This document shows, in pieces, positions 13,037 through 24,218 of a stretch of DNA of 64,000 bases. This DNA is from Pyxicephalus adspersus (lineage: Eukaryota; Chordata; Amphibia; Anura; Pyxicephalidae): positions 22,770,874 through 22,834,873 of the forward strand of contig NC_092866.1 of NCBI RefSeq assembly GCF_032062135.1, in the 5' to 3' direction. How positions within the stretch are numbered: the first letter of the stretch is position 1; each line of letters starts with the position of its first letter. The translations under genes and the position numbers were made by a program. Below the pieces are notes generated by a model, which saw nothing but the letters and a program-made list of their open reading frames with translations, did not search any database and was not told the origin of the DNA.

Positions 13037-13870
13037 TTAATTAAAACATATTACACATCACTGTACGGTAAATAATAAACCTGCATAATAGAAGTACAAC
13101 AATGGCACAGGGGGAGGAGAGGACCTTGCCCTATAGAGTTTACAATCTAAGAGGTGCGGGAGAATAGTACACAATTTGAGGGGGATATGGTGATGGCTAG
13201 GTGACAGATGAATATGGTGAGTTGGTGACAGATAGTTATGCCACAGCAAAAAGGAGGGTTTAAGAACTTTTTTTAATTTGGGGAAAGTAGAGGAAGAGGA
13301 AGGTAAGAGTGGGGGCAACTTTAGTGGGGGTAAGGTTTGGAGCCATGCATGGGAAGAGGTTATGAGTGATGAAGTCATTAGTAGGTCATTGGAGGAGTGG
13401 AGGGGGTTGCCAGGGCTGTATTTGTGTTTCAGTTTAGAAATGTAGATGGAGCAAGATGTGCAAGTGATTTACAAGTAAAGCTTGATAGCTTGAATTTGAC
13501 TTTTGTAAGTCTAGCTGCTAAACTCATGATAGATTGAAGAAGTGAGTCTGGTTAGTGAAATGTCAGAGAAGAGGATGTTACAGGTGAGAGATGATAAAAG
13601 CACAATAGGTCTGGTGGTCTCTGGGGACAGGTGGGGGCATATTTTGGAGATGTTGTACAGATTGAAGTGCCAGGACTTGTTCTGAATGTGGAGAGTGGAG
13701 GAAAGTGCAAATTTAAATGTGACACAAAAGCAAAGTCCCAGTGGCGTGTGCCATATTATTTTGTTAGTAAGAATTAGAAAAATGTCAGGGAGGGCAGAGA
13801 TTTTAAAAGTGAGTGGGAAAGATAATGAATTCTGTTTTATTAAGGTTGAGTTTTAGAAACCTGTCAACCA
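13037..13870 (-). mobile_element. CR1/L2-like LINE remnant, 3' part of ORF2 and tail
   Basis: Minus-strand translation of about 13580-13720 gives STLHIQNKSWHFNLYNISKI followed by CPHLSPETTRPIVLL, a clear relative of the reverse-transcriptase C-terminal segment of CR1/L2-type LINEs. The later conserved residues (the usual RLDYCN-type motif) are decayed. Further 3' (13260-13300) STFPKLKKVLK matches the usual near-C-terminal FKSALKTHL-type segment. The 3' region (13075-13160) carries the tail word agattgtaaactctatag and ends gtacagtgatgtgtaatatg. Stops and indels break the frame, so it is a dead fragment. The 106-codon open frame at 13058-13378 lies inside it. Confidence 0.75.
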
Positions 13871-14157
13871 TCCATGGTAAGAGGACCATGAAGTAGTTTA
13901 AAATACTTTGAGAATAAATACATTAAGCGTCATATTCTGAGGTACAAGACCATTCCATAGGTGTGCAACAAGTCATAGCAAACAATAAGAAATGAAAGCT
14001 GACATTAATTACTTTGCACTCTGCAAATGTTAGATATCTTTCTAGCATTCTAAGTCTGCTGTTTAAATACTTTGAGTCCCTAACTCAAAATAAGTATGCT
14101 AATAAGGACTTCAGACTATGATCTGATTTTATAGGTGTGTACTTTGTTTAAATCAGT

Positions 14158-14362
14158 GGGCCTGATTTATAAAATATCTACAAGCCTAAAGGGGATACAC
14201 TTTCATCAATAAAGCTGGGTGATCCAGGATTCAAAGAATTTGCTAGTAGATAGCAAATAACTTTTATTGAAATGCATTCCAGGTTTGCTGGGTCACCCAG
14301 ATTTATTGGTGAAAGTGTATTCTCTTCTGCCTTGGAGAGCTTTAATAAAATAAATCAGACCC
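14158..14362. mobile_element. Palindromic MITE, copy 1 (3-bp duplication AGT)
   Basis: Starts GGGCCTGATTTAT and ends aaataaatcagaccc; the two halves are inverted copies of each other (ctgggtgatccag versus ctgggtcacccag). AGT lies on both sides (14155-14157 and 14363-14365). Six further copies are in the window. Three-bp duplications and GGG/CCC ends fit a PIF/Harbinger-type mechanism, which is inference; no transposase is present. Confidence 0.9.
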
Positions 14363-14365
14363 AGT

Positions 14366-14938
14366 GAGTAAATCAATGTGAATTACTATTAGTAACAGTG
14401 ATTTGCCAGAACATTTCTAATTTATATTGAATTATATGACACATCAGCCCAATGTGTTAACGTCACAGATGGAAGTCTGTGGAAGTCCGGCTGATGGAAG
14501 TTCAAAGTGTGGTTGCTAGGATGTCATTTTGGAAACTATATTACACACTTTTCTTGCTTGAAGCTTGTTAGTTAGTTGATCAGGGAACCTATGGATTGCT
14601 GGAAGACATCTTTACAGCTTCCAAGGTCACACACAGACCAAAGACCAACTGGCTATTCTCTCAGAAACAGCAAACACCCCATTAAAGTTAGCAGCTCTGT
14701 ATCATTTCTAGACACTAGCTGCTGCCTATTCATATGCCAGACTCTACTTAATCTATTAGCTCCATGAGTCAATTTCCTGCATGCTCAGGGAATCCACTCC
14801 AATAACAGGTATCCAAATTATCAGGTATATTTAACAGGGGAACTGACATCCATTTAGGTTTGACCTACTGTGACCTTTAAGCATATTTGGGACATATTAC
14901 AATAATGTGATTTTATTTTCATCAGCCCCTTAAACAGA
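14366..14938. other. AT-rich non-coding DNA
   Basis: No gene recognised; 14466-14505 has small direct repeats of gatggaagt / gtggaagtc. Confidence 0.5.
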
Positions 14939-14942
14939 TTAA

Positions 14943-15403
14943 CCTCCGTAGCGGTCTAATTCCCTCAAAATTTCCATGCAAAAAGCGGTAAATTTTTTTG
15001 CATGGAAATGTTTCATTAGAAATTGGAAACTGTTGGATTTTTTCATTGTAGGCTGTAATTCTTAAGCATAACTCACTGATATTTAATAAAGTTAATAAAT
15101 TAATATTAAACTTTAAAAAACAAAACACAAAAATATGTGTATTGAATCTAATACAAAATTATTTGAATTTCCTGCTGCTCTTCCCACCCGCACCAACGCA
15201 TGTACTGACGTCATGGCTGCAGATCGTCGGAGGAGGACGTGTCCCCAGGACCTGCGGGGACCAGGAGGACACCAGGGGACAGTGGCAGAACAAGGTAAAT
15301 GTTTTTCTTTTCAGTTAAAAGTGACCCGGAGTGTGATTTAGGATTACCGCTATTTGCAAGTAAAATCTACGCCGAGTCACACTCAGGATTACCGCTAGGA
15401 GGG
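14943..15403. mobile_element. piggyBac-like MITE, copy 1
   Basis: Flanked by TTAA at 14939-14942 and 15404-15407. Ends are inverted: CCTCCGTAGCGGT on the left and accgctaggaggg on the right. A subterminal hairpin (tttccatgcaaaaa / tttttttgcatggaaa) lies at about 14969-15008. The interior shares words with the element at 42694-43354 (tgtattgaa..aatacaaaat, tttgaatttcctgc, gcaccaacg / gcaccgacg). No transposase is encoded. TTAA target duplication and CCTCC ends are typical of non-autonomous piggyBac derivatives. Short open frames on both strands are not genes. Confidence 0.85.
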
Positions 15404-15572
15404 TTAAGTTCCCAATATAAAGTTTTTTATAGTGTTATGTCTTCATCAAAGTCAGACTACAACAATGCCTTTGAGTATGCTTTTGAATCCTTATTGAAAT
15501 TAATATGAGTTAATAACCTGCTTAGTTCAATATTTCAATAATTGCCTGCCATATCCCCGCAGTATTGTAACA

Positions 15573-16003
15573 ATTTAAAATATGCAGAAAAGAGGGGACT
15601 TAATTGGCACATATAGAAAAAAAAGAATCACAATCTGAACATCAATGTTGCTCATAGATCGGACCATAGTATATCAAATGATTTAACAGCTAACAGTATA
15701 GCATCTCACAATATTAGAGGGTGTCTCGACGCGTTTCACGGTCAATGCCGCTTCATCAGTATAATAACGTTGAGAGATCTAGAATTTAATAATACAATAT
15801 AATATACAATAGCTGTTAAAGCATTTGATATACTATAGTCTGATCTATGAGCAATATTGATGTTCAGATTGTGCTGTCTTGGATGTTAAGAAAAATGGCA
15901 TAATCTTTTATTGGTGTTTTAATATTTTCTAAATAAAAAGTTTTTGTTACTTGATTCTTTATATGTGCTAATTAGGTCCCCTTTTTCTGCATATTTTGAA
16001 ATG
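15573..16003. mobile_element. Long inverted repeat around a hammerhead-like core
   Basis: The left arm (about 15573-15692) and right arm (about 15812-16003) are reverse complements with high similarity, for example aaaatatgcagaaaagaggg against its reverse complement near 15980, and gaacatcaatgttgctcata against its reverse complement near 15865. The right arm carries about 85 extra bases, or the left has lost them. The spacer holds the ribozyme-like motif at 15728-15759. Penelope-like retroelements are known to carry inverted terminal repeats and minimal hammerheads, so this may be a solo terminal structure of such an element. No reverse transcriptase is seen nearby, so that assignment is inference. 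Confidence 0.6.
15728..15759 (-). ncRNA. Hammerhead-ribozyme-like core (minimal type)
   Basis: On the minus strand the order is CTGATGA (15759-15753), a short stem-loop with GCGG and CCGT able to pair (one G-U), then GAAA (15737-15734), then CGCGTC (15733-15728). This is the order of the hammerhead catalytic boxes, with the very short self-complementary helix III (ACGCGT) and GUC cleavage triplet known from minimal hammerheads of Penelope-like and small non-autonomous retroelements. There is one extra A between CTGATGA and helix II. The bases next to the core on the helix I side do not pair well, although pairing reappears further out (atctctca with tgtgagat). It could be an inactive relic, or a conserved motif with another role. 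Activity is not shown. Confidence 0.55.
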
Positions 16004-18092
16004 CTTTTTAATCGAGCAAGGAAACAACAGCATTCATATATAAATCACTGAAATAACAATGTGAATATGATTTTCACCAAACATTCACATTTTAAAGTGC
16101 ACCAGGAAGATGACTTACACTGAATTTTTGTTAAACATCAGAATAACTGCTTTATGGATTCTCCAAAATGTGTTTCTGAACTCGAAAATAAAATAAAGTT
16201 ACTAGTCCTTTGATGTGCCAGTAATATACATTTCTTTTTCAGGTCTTTCACCCTGCTTCCTGTCCTGGGCTGCTCTCCTAATTCTGTCTACAACCCTCTT
16301 ATGTAGTTCACATAATATAGTTAAAAAAAGCAGATTACCCTGTTTAAGTTTTCACTGCGGCCTACAAGAAGTTACAAGGATACCTGATTTCTAGAAAATA
16401 ATTTTTTTATCTCAAATTCATATCTGGAACATGTTGATAATCCTGTTGGAGGTTGCAGCAGGTTTACAGTTCTGAGAAAGATCAAGTATTTTGTTCATTT
16501 ATTTTTGTTAAAACCCATACTGCATACACATGCAAAACTTGTTCTGTATAAGCATATTGAGCCTTGGAAGCTGCAAACAACCCATTAGCAATGAATTATT
16601 ACAAGATCTCTTCTAAACTGTCTAATAATAAAAGTGGAAATCTTGACCTAAACATCATTGCAATTAAATAAAAGTTAAAATAATACATCTTGGTAATATT
16701 GGACAATTGCTAATATTACTACTACTAAATATTCTAATTGTACTAAATTATAATACTCATAATGTACGGAAAAAAAACATTTTGCAAAGGACTGAATGGT
16801 ACACAAATACAAACAATATAAAAGTATTTCATAATTTTATCTTATTTAAAAATTGTATTTGTTATTTTCTTCTGCATTTTTCACAGTCTAGAATATAATC
16901 CGTTTTGACATGCTATCTGAAAAGAAGGTTATCAGGAACAAGGAGTAACTCACCCTTAAGTCATTTCTTTTATATACCTTTAGTGGTGTGGATAGGAACA
17001 GATTTATTTTGGCACTAAAGTACCGAATAGTAATGGTAAGTAATATTGAGAGTTAAGAGTTACACATTCAACTTGCATATCAAATCCTGTTAGGGTGAGC
17101 TCACTTCTATCAGCTGTCAAATTTCATTAAATATATGCCTCAGCCATAGTGCCCAGCTGACTGCAAAGAAAAAACTATACACCCACAATTAGCATTATAA
17201 AATGTGAAATCAACTGGAAGGGATGGCCTGGAGAAAAGCAAAACCCATTGCTAAAAAAAAAATCAGAAGTGCCTTGTGTTTTTCAAAACAATACAGAGAA
17301 AGCAGAGACCAAGAAAATCTATTTTTTTCACTCTCTAAGCTATAATGATCTTGTTTTTAATACCTTTTTTCTTCATAACAAATTTGCATAATGCTTCATG
17401 TGGTTTCAACAGCATCTGTGCTGTTTTCTCATATAACGCAGTGTTGATTTGAAATTAGAGAAGTTCATTCTATTATAAGGTTTGGGTTGTTAAAATATTT
17501 CAAGCAAAAAAGAAAAGTAGCTGACTCTCACCAATTATTTGTATGTTTTGACTGTTTTCAATTTTGTTAAGAAGGAAACGATTTATGCTATATTTTATGG
17601 CAAAAAAATTATATTAAAAAATGGTTTGTTGCAATTATGCATTGTTTATGTATATGTAGTTTCATTTGCAAACTATTTCAAGAAATTGATTCTTTAGCAT
17701 ATATCCTTTAGATGTCTTGAGAGGTCTGTTTCCAATTTGTGTAAAAAAGAAAAATTTATGTCGCAATTTATAGTAACAATTTTTGATGATGACATTTTAT
17801 TTGCAAAGTTAACAATTATGTGCTTTTTAAACCTTAAGCATACAGTCTTTGTTAAGTTTTAGCTAGTGAATGCTAGTGTAAGGAACATCATCTTCAACAA
17901 AGAATTACAAATTTTTTACCCGACTTGAAGCTGCTTTCGTGCATTAATTAAGGTTTCTCCCAGATCCTGTCTGAAAGTTGAATATGAATTTCAATGCGAG
18001 TGCATATCTTTTTTCATCAGGCTAATAGAATATTTCACTTTAGATGGGGGTTATAAAAGGGCCCCAATTGCTAGCATGCTTTTAAAACACTA
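16004..18092. other. AT-rich non-coding DNA
   Basis: No gene recognised. 17280-17960 is AT-rich with octamer-like words (atttgcataatgc) and could hold conserved non-coding sequence, but this is only an impression. Confidence 0.45.
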
Positions 18093-18134
18093 GGGGCTCT
18101 ATTTATAAAGGAGGAAGTCAGACATTCCCTAAAA
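18093..18134. repeat. Partial palindromic MITE (same family as 48.7 kb)
   Basis: ctctatttataaaggaggaa followed by gtcagacattccctaaa matches the left terminus of the element at 48673-49163. Only about 40 bp remain before the hAT-like sequence begins. Confidence 0.55.
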
Positions 18135-18430
18135 CAGTGGTTCCCATCCTATTGAAGCTCATGGACCACTAAATCTACGGACTCCTGTACTGCGCATTCA
18201 CGGGGAGCTGTGTGTAACTCAAAGGGGAAGAAACTTCCCCTTGAGTGACCCTATATTGCCAGAACCTGCCCACCATCCAGGGATACAACCTGCCCACCGC
18301 CCTGAGCCTGCGATCCCTACGGGGGCATGGTCCGCGGCTCTAGCTGGTGCACCCCCCAAGCAGGGTCCTTCTTCTGACCTTGTTGAGGGGTGCACCGGCC
18401 AAAGCCGCAGACCACCACTGGTCTCTGTGC
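18135..18430. mobile_element. hAT-like MITE remnant, family of 51.5 kb
   Basis: Begins cagtggttcccatcc, a hAT-type terminus. Interior words (cactaaatctacggactcc, cccaccgccctgagcctg, cgggggcatggtc, gccgcagaccacc) match the copy at 51465-51807 in the same order. The right terminal repeat is missing here. Open frames on both strands follow from its high GC content and are not genes. Confidence 0.75.
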
Positions 18431-19803
18431 TCACGCAGCCCAGCTTCAAAAAGACGAAGCACCAATAGAAACCTATATGTTTTTCCTATCACTGGCATAT
18501 TCTTAACTTCCCAACCTTCCTACCATCCCTTATAAATCACCATCAAAAACAAAAAAAAAGAAAACCCCAACTTAATTCAGCTAAAGTCATGATCATTTGA
18601 TGTTCCAACTCCGATATTCCGTCTTCTGTTTTCATCCTTCACCATGCAGGTAGTGATGTGTACACTCCCTATAGGCTGTCCACAGTCAGTCTTTTCCTGA
18701 AGACCAGATAACCTAATTATTATTTATGTCAGTAAAAGAGGACAGACAGTTACGACTGAGAACACCTAAACAGTGGATATGTGGTCCTCCAGGAAAGAGG
18801 AAGTGCTGCCAAAAGACTTGAATGAAAGATTTAGGTATATCTTTTTTCATGGGTTAAATAATAGTTCATTTATGCTAAATTTGTTAAAGGGGGGTAGAAG
18901 GTAGGGTTGAGAAAATTTTGATTGTGGTCTTGATTTGTAATGGGTGCAGAAGCTAATGTCAGAGTTTACAAGAATTACAGACTGAGCAAATCATTATCAG
19001 GGCATATTTAAGAATTATAGAAAACATGTTTATATTTAGCATGGGTGGTACAGTATTTTTGTGTCCAGTAATTCTTTTGACAAAGGCTGTTAGCAATTAC
19101 TTATTCAGGATGATTAAAGTAGTAAATCAGGAGTAAAGAATATTTGCTTTAAAATTTGTATGAACATATACATCAGTTATCCAATCATGTGGAAATCAAA
19201 TTTATGTTCGCCTGAAATACCTGACTATTGTAGAAATTCACATTTGTAATAATTATTCTAATAATAAATTTGTAATAAAATTCTTGATTATTTTTTTTTT
19301 GAAAGTTGAATTTGCTCTTCTTGTCCCCTGTTACTATAGGCTTCCATTGCCATGATACTTTTACCCCAAAATCTCTTCTCCAAGCTCCTCTATCAGTCAC
19401 AAGCTTCAATGTAATCAACTACAATGTTGGACCAGTAGCCAGGAGCCTATCCACAACCCAGAGTGTGTTGGAGGGGAGAGGAAAGTATAATCTACAAGGA
19501 CGCATATGATAAGGTACGTAAAAATGATCTTTACTGGTACCCCAGGCAAATAGGATTTCATCTGCAGTGCAATGCACAAAAAGATCTTCTGCAAGGGTAA
19601 TTTTTCATGTTCTCTGGTTCAACTTTAACTACTTTATTAAATAACCCCAAAAGATTATGTAACCTAAAATATTGTACTGTTCAATAGACCAGTTTTAGTA
19701 TAGTATAGTATAGTAATAATGTTGATTAAAACAAGAAAAAATCTGTTGATCATGTGGGTCTTACATGTGCACTTTGCATTGTCACCTTAAACAGTCTTAT
19801 TAG
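18431..19803. other. AT-rich non-coding DNA
   Basis: No gene recognised; a short (AGTAT)n tract lies at about 19696-19714. Confidence 0.5.
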
Positions 19804-19893
19804 TAGGGGTGTAGTGAGGCAGGCATGGGTGGGAATGCCGTGCCCGAACACTTTTCAGGAATGGGCATGCGTTTTTTTTTTACGACTACACCC
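19804..19893. repeat. Small foldback element, about 90 bp
   Basis: Starts aggggtgtagtgag and ends cgactacaccc, which are inverted copies at most positions. The interior has cgtgcccgaacac and aatgggcatgcg. Probably a very short MITE; family not recognised. Confidence 0.45.
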
Positions 19894-20594
19894 TTGCTTA
19901 TTAGCATTTTAAAGGTAACTTCTGTGGATTGCAGAACACATTCCCCCAATGTTATGAAGAAGAAGAAACAAGTATATATTCTTTATTCTTAGCACAGTTT
20001 CTTTCTCGGATGGCAACACAGTCCCTCCCATAGATACAGTGGAATCAGCTTTATCCCCTTACAATAGAATGTGTGTTACCAGCAGGTAACCAAGTGAAAA
20101 AAAACCCCTTCAAACTAGAAAGCTGGTGCAGCCACCACATCTAAAGACCAGTACGCTGCAGTATAATACATTTTCATTCTTTGGTTTAGATACACTTTAT
20201 TAGTTAAATATGACAATTTGATTAAAAAAATGCAGACATCTTTCTGATATTACCATTGGCTGGATGTAATAGCAGTATTGTAGAGACTAAGGTTATAGAA
20301 GTTACAACTGTGATTATGATCCTGATCCAGGGTGAGACATGCCTGGCACCACCCTAACCTACCACTCCTCCACCACTACCAGCATAACCACAACATTGCT
20401 GGCCTGCATTTGTAAATTAGGATAATTTACTGTTCTGCAGGGGTACTACATTGCTAATAAATTGTGATGTGTGATGCCAAAGCCTGAGCACAAAGAATGC
20501 ATAGAATAAGCAATACTGGACTGGTCACTAAAACTTTGTGCAAATGTCTAATATATGTTGCTGGAAAAAAATCGTTCAAAATCAACATTAGAAA
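19894..20594. other. Non-coding DNA
   Basis: No gene or repeat family recognised. Confidence 0.45.
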
Positions 20595-20932
20595 AACAGT
20601 ACACAAAGCTCTGTTCAGTTCTATAGAAAGAGTGGAAGACTGTTAGTTTCCCTGCTGTGTCCTTTCCCATATGACATACAGCAGTCTTCCCAATCAGCTA
20701 TTTAGTGATCTTCCATTAACTAATGTTCCTTTACCTACATGACTGACCAGGATGACTGCCATTTTCAATGACTCTGGAATGAATGAGTGCTGTACACACA
20801 GCATTGTTCAGTTCTTTGGAGAAGGGAATGGGGAAGAGGAATGGGCACTGTGCTAGGTCCTCCCCTATAGGAAATGACAGTTGTCATCCCGGTGGACACT
20901 TAGTGTTCTCCCAATGAGGGAGCACTAAAGGA
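20595..20932 (+). repeat. Diverged tandem duplication, about 200-bp period
   Basis: Two blocks repeat in the same order: acacaaagctctgttcagtt with acacacagcattgttcagtt, and a later pair of segments starting gtcctttcccatatgacat and gtcctcccctataggaaatg, each followed by a cagtcttcc/cagttgtca-like stretch. Divergence is large. It may belong to an interspersed element. Confidence 0.4.
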
Positions 20933-22142
20933 TGTTGAAGGACTGCTGTATGGTTGGTAGATTTTTCCCTGAGGCTTTCCTGATCATTCACATTGACTGA
21001 CAATTTTCTTGAGTGTGACTGTATGTATCCTAATATTTTACCTTTAATGACCTTCGATAAGCACTATGGTTTATGTATTCTAAATAAATGTAATTTTGAC
21101 ATCAGTCAAGTAGTGTGAGGGCATTAAAGGGATGTGAAGGATGATTTTTGAATAAAAAGAAGCCTGTACATTTGGTTTTTACAGCACATGCACTGTAAAA
21201 TCTTTGTTCCAGGAAGAAATGGGAACATACAAAAATCAGTTGTGAAAAGATTTTGAGAAAGCCTCTTTGCGTGATAATGTTTATTTTTTATGACTGGAAG
21301 CATTTGTTACTGCAAAGCCCTTGCGAATGACTGGTCACTAGATAAGAACAAAATTGTTAACATGACTTTCTTTTATTATCAGCCTTATTTTTATTTCTGC
21401 ATTGTTAAAGCCCACTTTTAAAATTTCTGTAGATGCCAGAAGCCCGGTCTTCTGGAACTCCCTGTTCCTGATCCTGTGGTTTGGAAGCATGGACAACCTT
21501 CCAATCCACCTTCACAATAGTTATTATTCTGCAGCAAATATTTTTCACACCTTTTTTTAAACGGGACAATTTGATATTTGCATGCTACTTGCTGAAAGAT
21601 GTTGTTGGATGAAGGTTGGTATATAACAGAACAACTGGCAGGAGGAATCAACCTTGACTTGAAGCAGTCTGAAAAATCTGCCCGCAGTTGCTGCAAAGGA
21701 TCCTTTAACAGTACATAAAACCAGAATAATCTTGGGGCTTTCAGACAAGATAGTGATAATGTTTCATAGAGTTGGCAGTTCACCAAACAATTTTACTTGT
21801 TAAACACACTTCCTGTTAATTATATGGCATTTACTTTAAACATATTAAAACTTCTGGACTTCTAACATCTTCAGAATGTTGGATTCATATGGAAAGCTTT
21901 AAGGTAAAGGTAAAAAATCTATTATAAGGCTTGTAATTTTAAACAAAAGTAAGCCTAGAACAGGAATAAAAAAAAAATCATTTTTATGTAAAGTGGATTT
22001 AATACATATTAATTATATATAATACCATCTTCAAATGTAAAGCTTGCTTGGAGGTATTTATAGACAAAAGCGCATTTAATGGCTTTCTGCCAAACTTAAA
22101 TTATCACGTTTTGCTCAAAAAGTAATAGATCCAATCCAGGTG
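20933..22142. other. Non-coding DNA with an unexplained minus-strand open frame
   Basis: The minus strand is open for 122 codons at 21418-21786, with another open frame inside it at 21557-21748. The sequence has no motif I recognise, and I see no splice or promoter context, so I do not call a gene. No repeat family is identified. Confidence 0.35.
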
Positions 22143-22147
22143 TGAGA

Positions 22148-22183
<36 letters not shown>
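22143..22183 (+). repeat. (AG)n microsatellite
   Basis: AG dinucleotide run with one interruption (gagtgag) near its start. Confidence 0.95.
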
Positions 22184-22187
<4 letters not shown>

Positions 22188-24218
22188 TTAAAGTACTCCA
22201 CCATTATTTTAGGAACCCCACTGCCAGCAATCATTGTGAAAATTGTGAAAACCGGCCAGTGGTTAGTTAGGGCATTGAAGTGCTAGTTAGGTATTTTAGT
22301 CAGTTAATCTTTCTCTCTCCAGTTTGAAAAAGATTAATAAAATTGATCTAGCTGATTGCTGTTCAATATGGCTTTGCAGCATTGTTTTTTTTTCTTTGCC
22401 CAGTGTGTTTGAGGTCAGGCCACTCAACAGGTAAAAAGAGAGTGGATACCCATCTTTATCCCCTGATTTTGTCAATTAAATATGCCACTAGGTGCCGGTT
22501 CCCTACCATTTGAATTTGGGTGCTGTTTTTGTATTTCTGTAAAAGATATTCAATAAAATCATGTGAAAAAGATATGGATTTATTTTGCCTATTCTATTGC
22601 AAATCATTGTTTCAAAAAAGAACAGTTATAGTTATTTGTATGGTGCTGTTTGTTGGGCCCTGGGACAAACCAGCAGTTTCTGCAGGGGTCATTATACACA
22701 AAAACTCAACACCTTTAAAAAGTTTACCATGAATTTAGTGTTAAGTCTGTAAATATGTAAAATAAGTAAATAAAAGGATCAGTAAAATCAGTGAATAAAA
22801 AATAAGCATCCCAAGCAATAAATGATTTGCATAGTTTGCAGACAAAACTGTAGTTAGGTTTTTTTAGATCACTTAGGATTGTTTAGCTGGTTGTCTTGGA
22901 AACTAAATATCTTCTTTGAACTTTCACACAAAAGCATATTGGCATTTTCTATAACACTACACCACGTGTTTCTACACAAAGGAAGGGCCATGTTAAAGAG
23001 AGTCTCTTGTCCTTTTATTGTGTTTTAAGTTCAGTAATTGTTGCTTAGTATCCACATATTTGCAGTTCAGTGCTTGTCTTAGATGAACATACTGTAGGGA
23101 GAAAGGATATTTTAGTGCAAATGTATAAAATAGAACTTGCACAATTTGAAACCTAGGCAATTGGGTTAAATCTGGTTACTTTATATATATATATATATAT
23201 ATTTATATACTTTTGTATAGAAATGGCCTGTAGATTTGCCAACTGATGGTTGCATAATATTTTTTTCTATTCATATTTTTCTCCTTTTTTTCTTTTGGCT
23301 TATTGATTGCTATAGACAGCAGTGTTTTTATTTCTGCTTATTTAGACCTATGTTTTTACATGAGGGCTGCAATTAGTTTGGAACTTTCTCCACACCTTGT
23401 CAACCAGTGTAGGATATCTGCTCTACACTTTAATGTCAGGTCTGCACCATTATTGTGTGTTTTTATTTCATAGAAAGTATTATTGTACAAAATACAGTGT
23501 GTTTAAAAGATGCAAAAGGAGTTTAGCGACATCATTATTTCTATAATGACTGTTATGTTCATGTTTTTTGGTGATAATCCTGTCTTTCTGTCAGCAATAT
23601 TATTTTGTAAAAACCTGCAATTTCTGTGTAATCTAAAGACAAAAAGCTGTACATAAATGGTAGAAAAGTTTTTTCTTTTTTGACCAGAATTAAGGTAAAA
23701 ATTGCAATCTAAAATTTGTTCAATTTAAAATGATACTAAAACTACATTGTTGTTACAAAGACTAGCAAAGTTAATTGTTCAATAATTAATTTTGTTTTCA
23801 TTTTCTTGTTAAGCTACCCAAAAATGTTGCATAGAAAAACAATAAAAATAAAAAACTAAATGAATATAGTAGAGAAACAAATATAAAAAATAGCTAAGGG
23901 TAGAAGGAAATATTATAATGGGACTGGTTAGGGTTACATAGGAATACATCCCTTCAGGTGCAAAAAAGTCTGCACTAGTAAAAAGTTTCAGTAAATTATC
24001 ATTGTAAGTACAAGAAGAGTTACTAGCTGTTCGGCATGCACATGTGCAGGAGTTATCTCTCATACGTGTGCTTTGCCCATTCATTCCCAATAAACATGAA
24101 TATACCATGCTGAAAAGCTAGAGGACTAATACTTATTTTATTATTTTCATACCAAAAATTTCAGACTAGAAAGACAGCAGCCATGTAGAGCAGTCATGGC
24201 CGCCAATTATGTTAATAT
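22184..24218. other. AT-rich non-coding DNA
   Basis: No gene recognised. A (TA)n tract lies at 23182-23202. The open frame at 23809-24108 (minus) has no recognisable motif. Confidence 0.5.

Noticed and set aside
13058..13378. 106-codon minus-strand open frame as a host gene
   Set aside because: Its sequence is the 3' part and tail of a CR1/L2-like LINE; the rest of the LINE frame is broken.
18241..18468. Open frames on both strands as a proline-rich gene
   Set aside because: They lie in a GC-rich hAT-like MITE that recurs at 51.5 kb with equally open but different frames.
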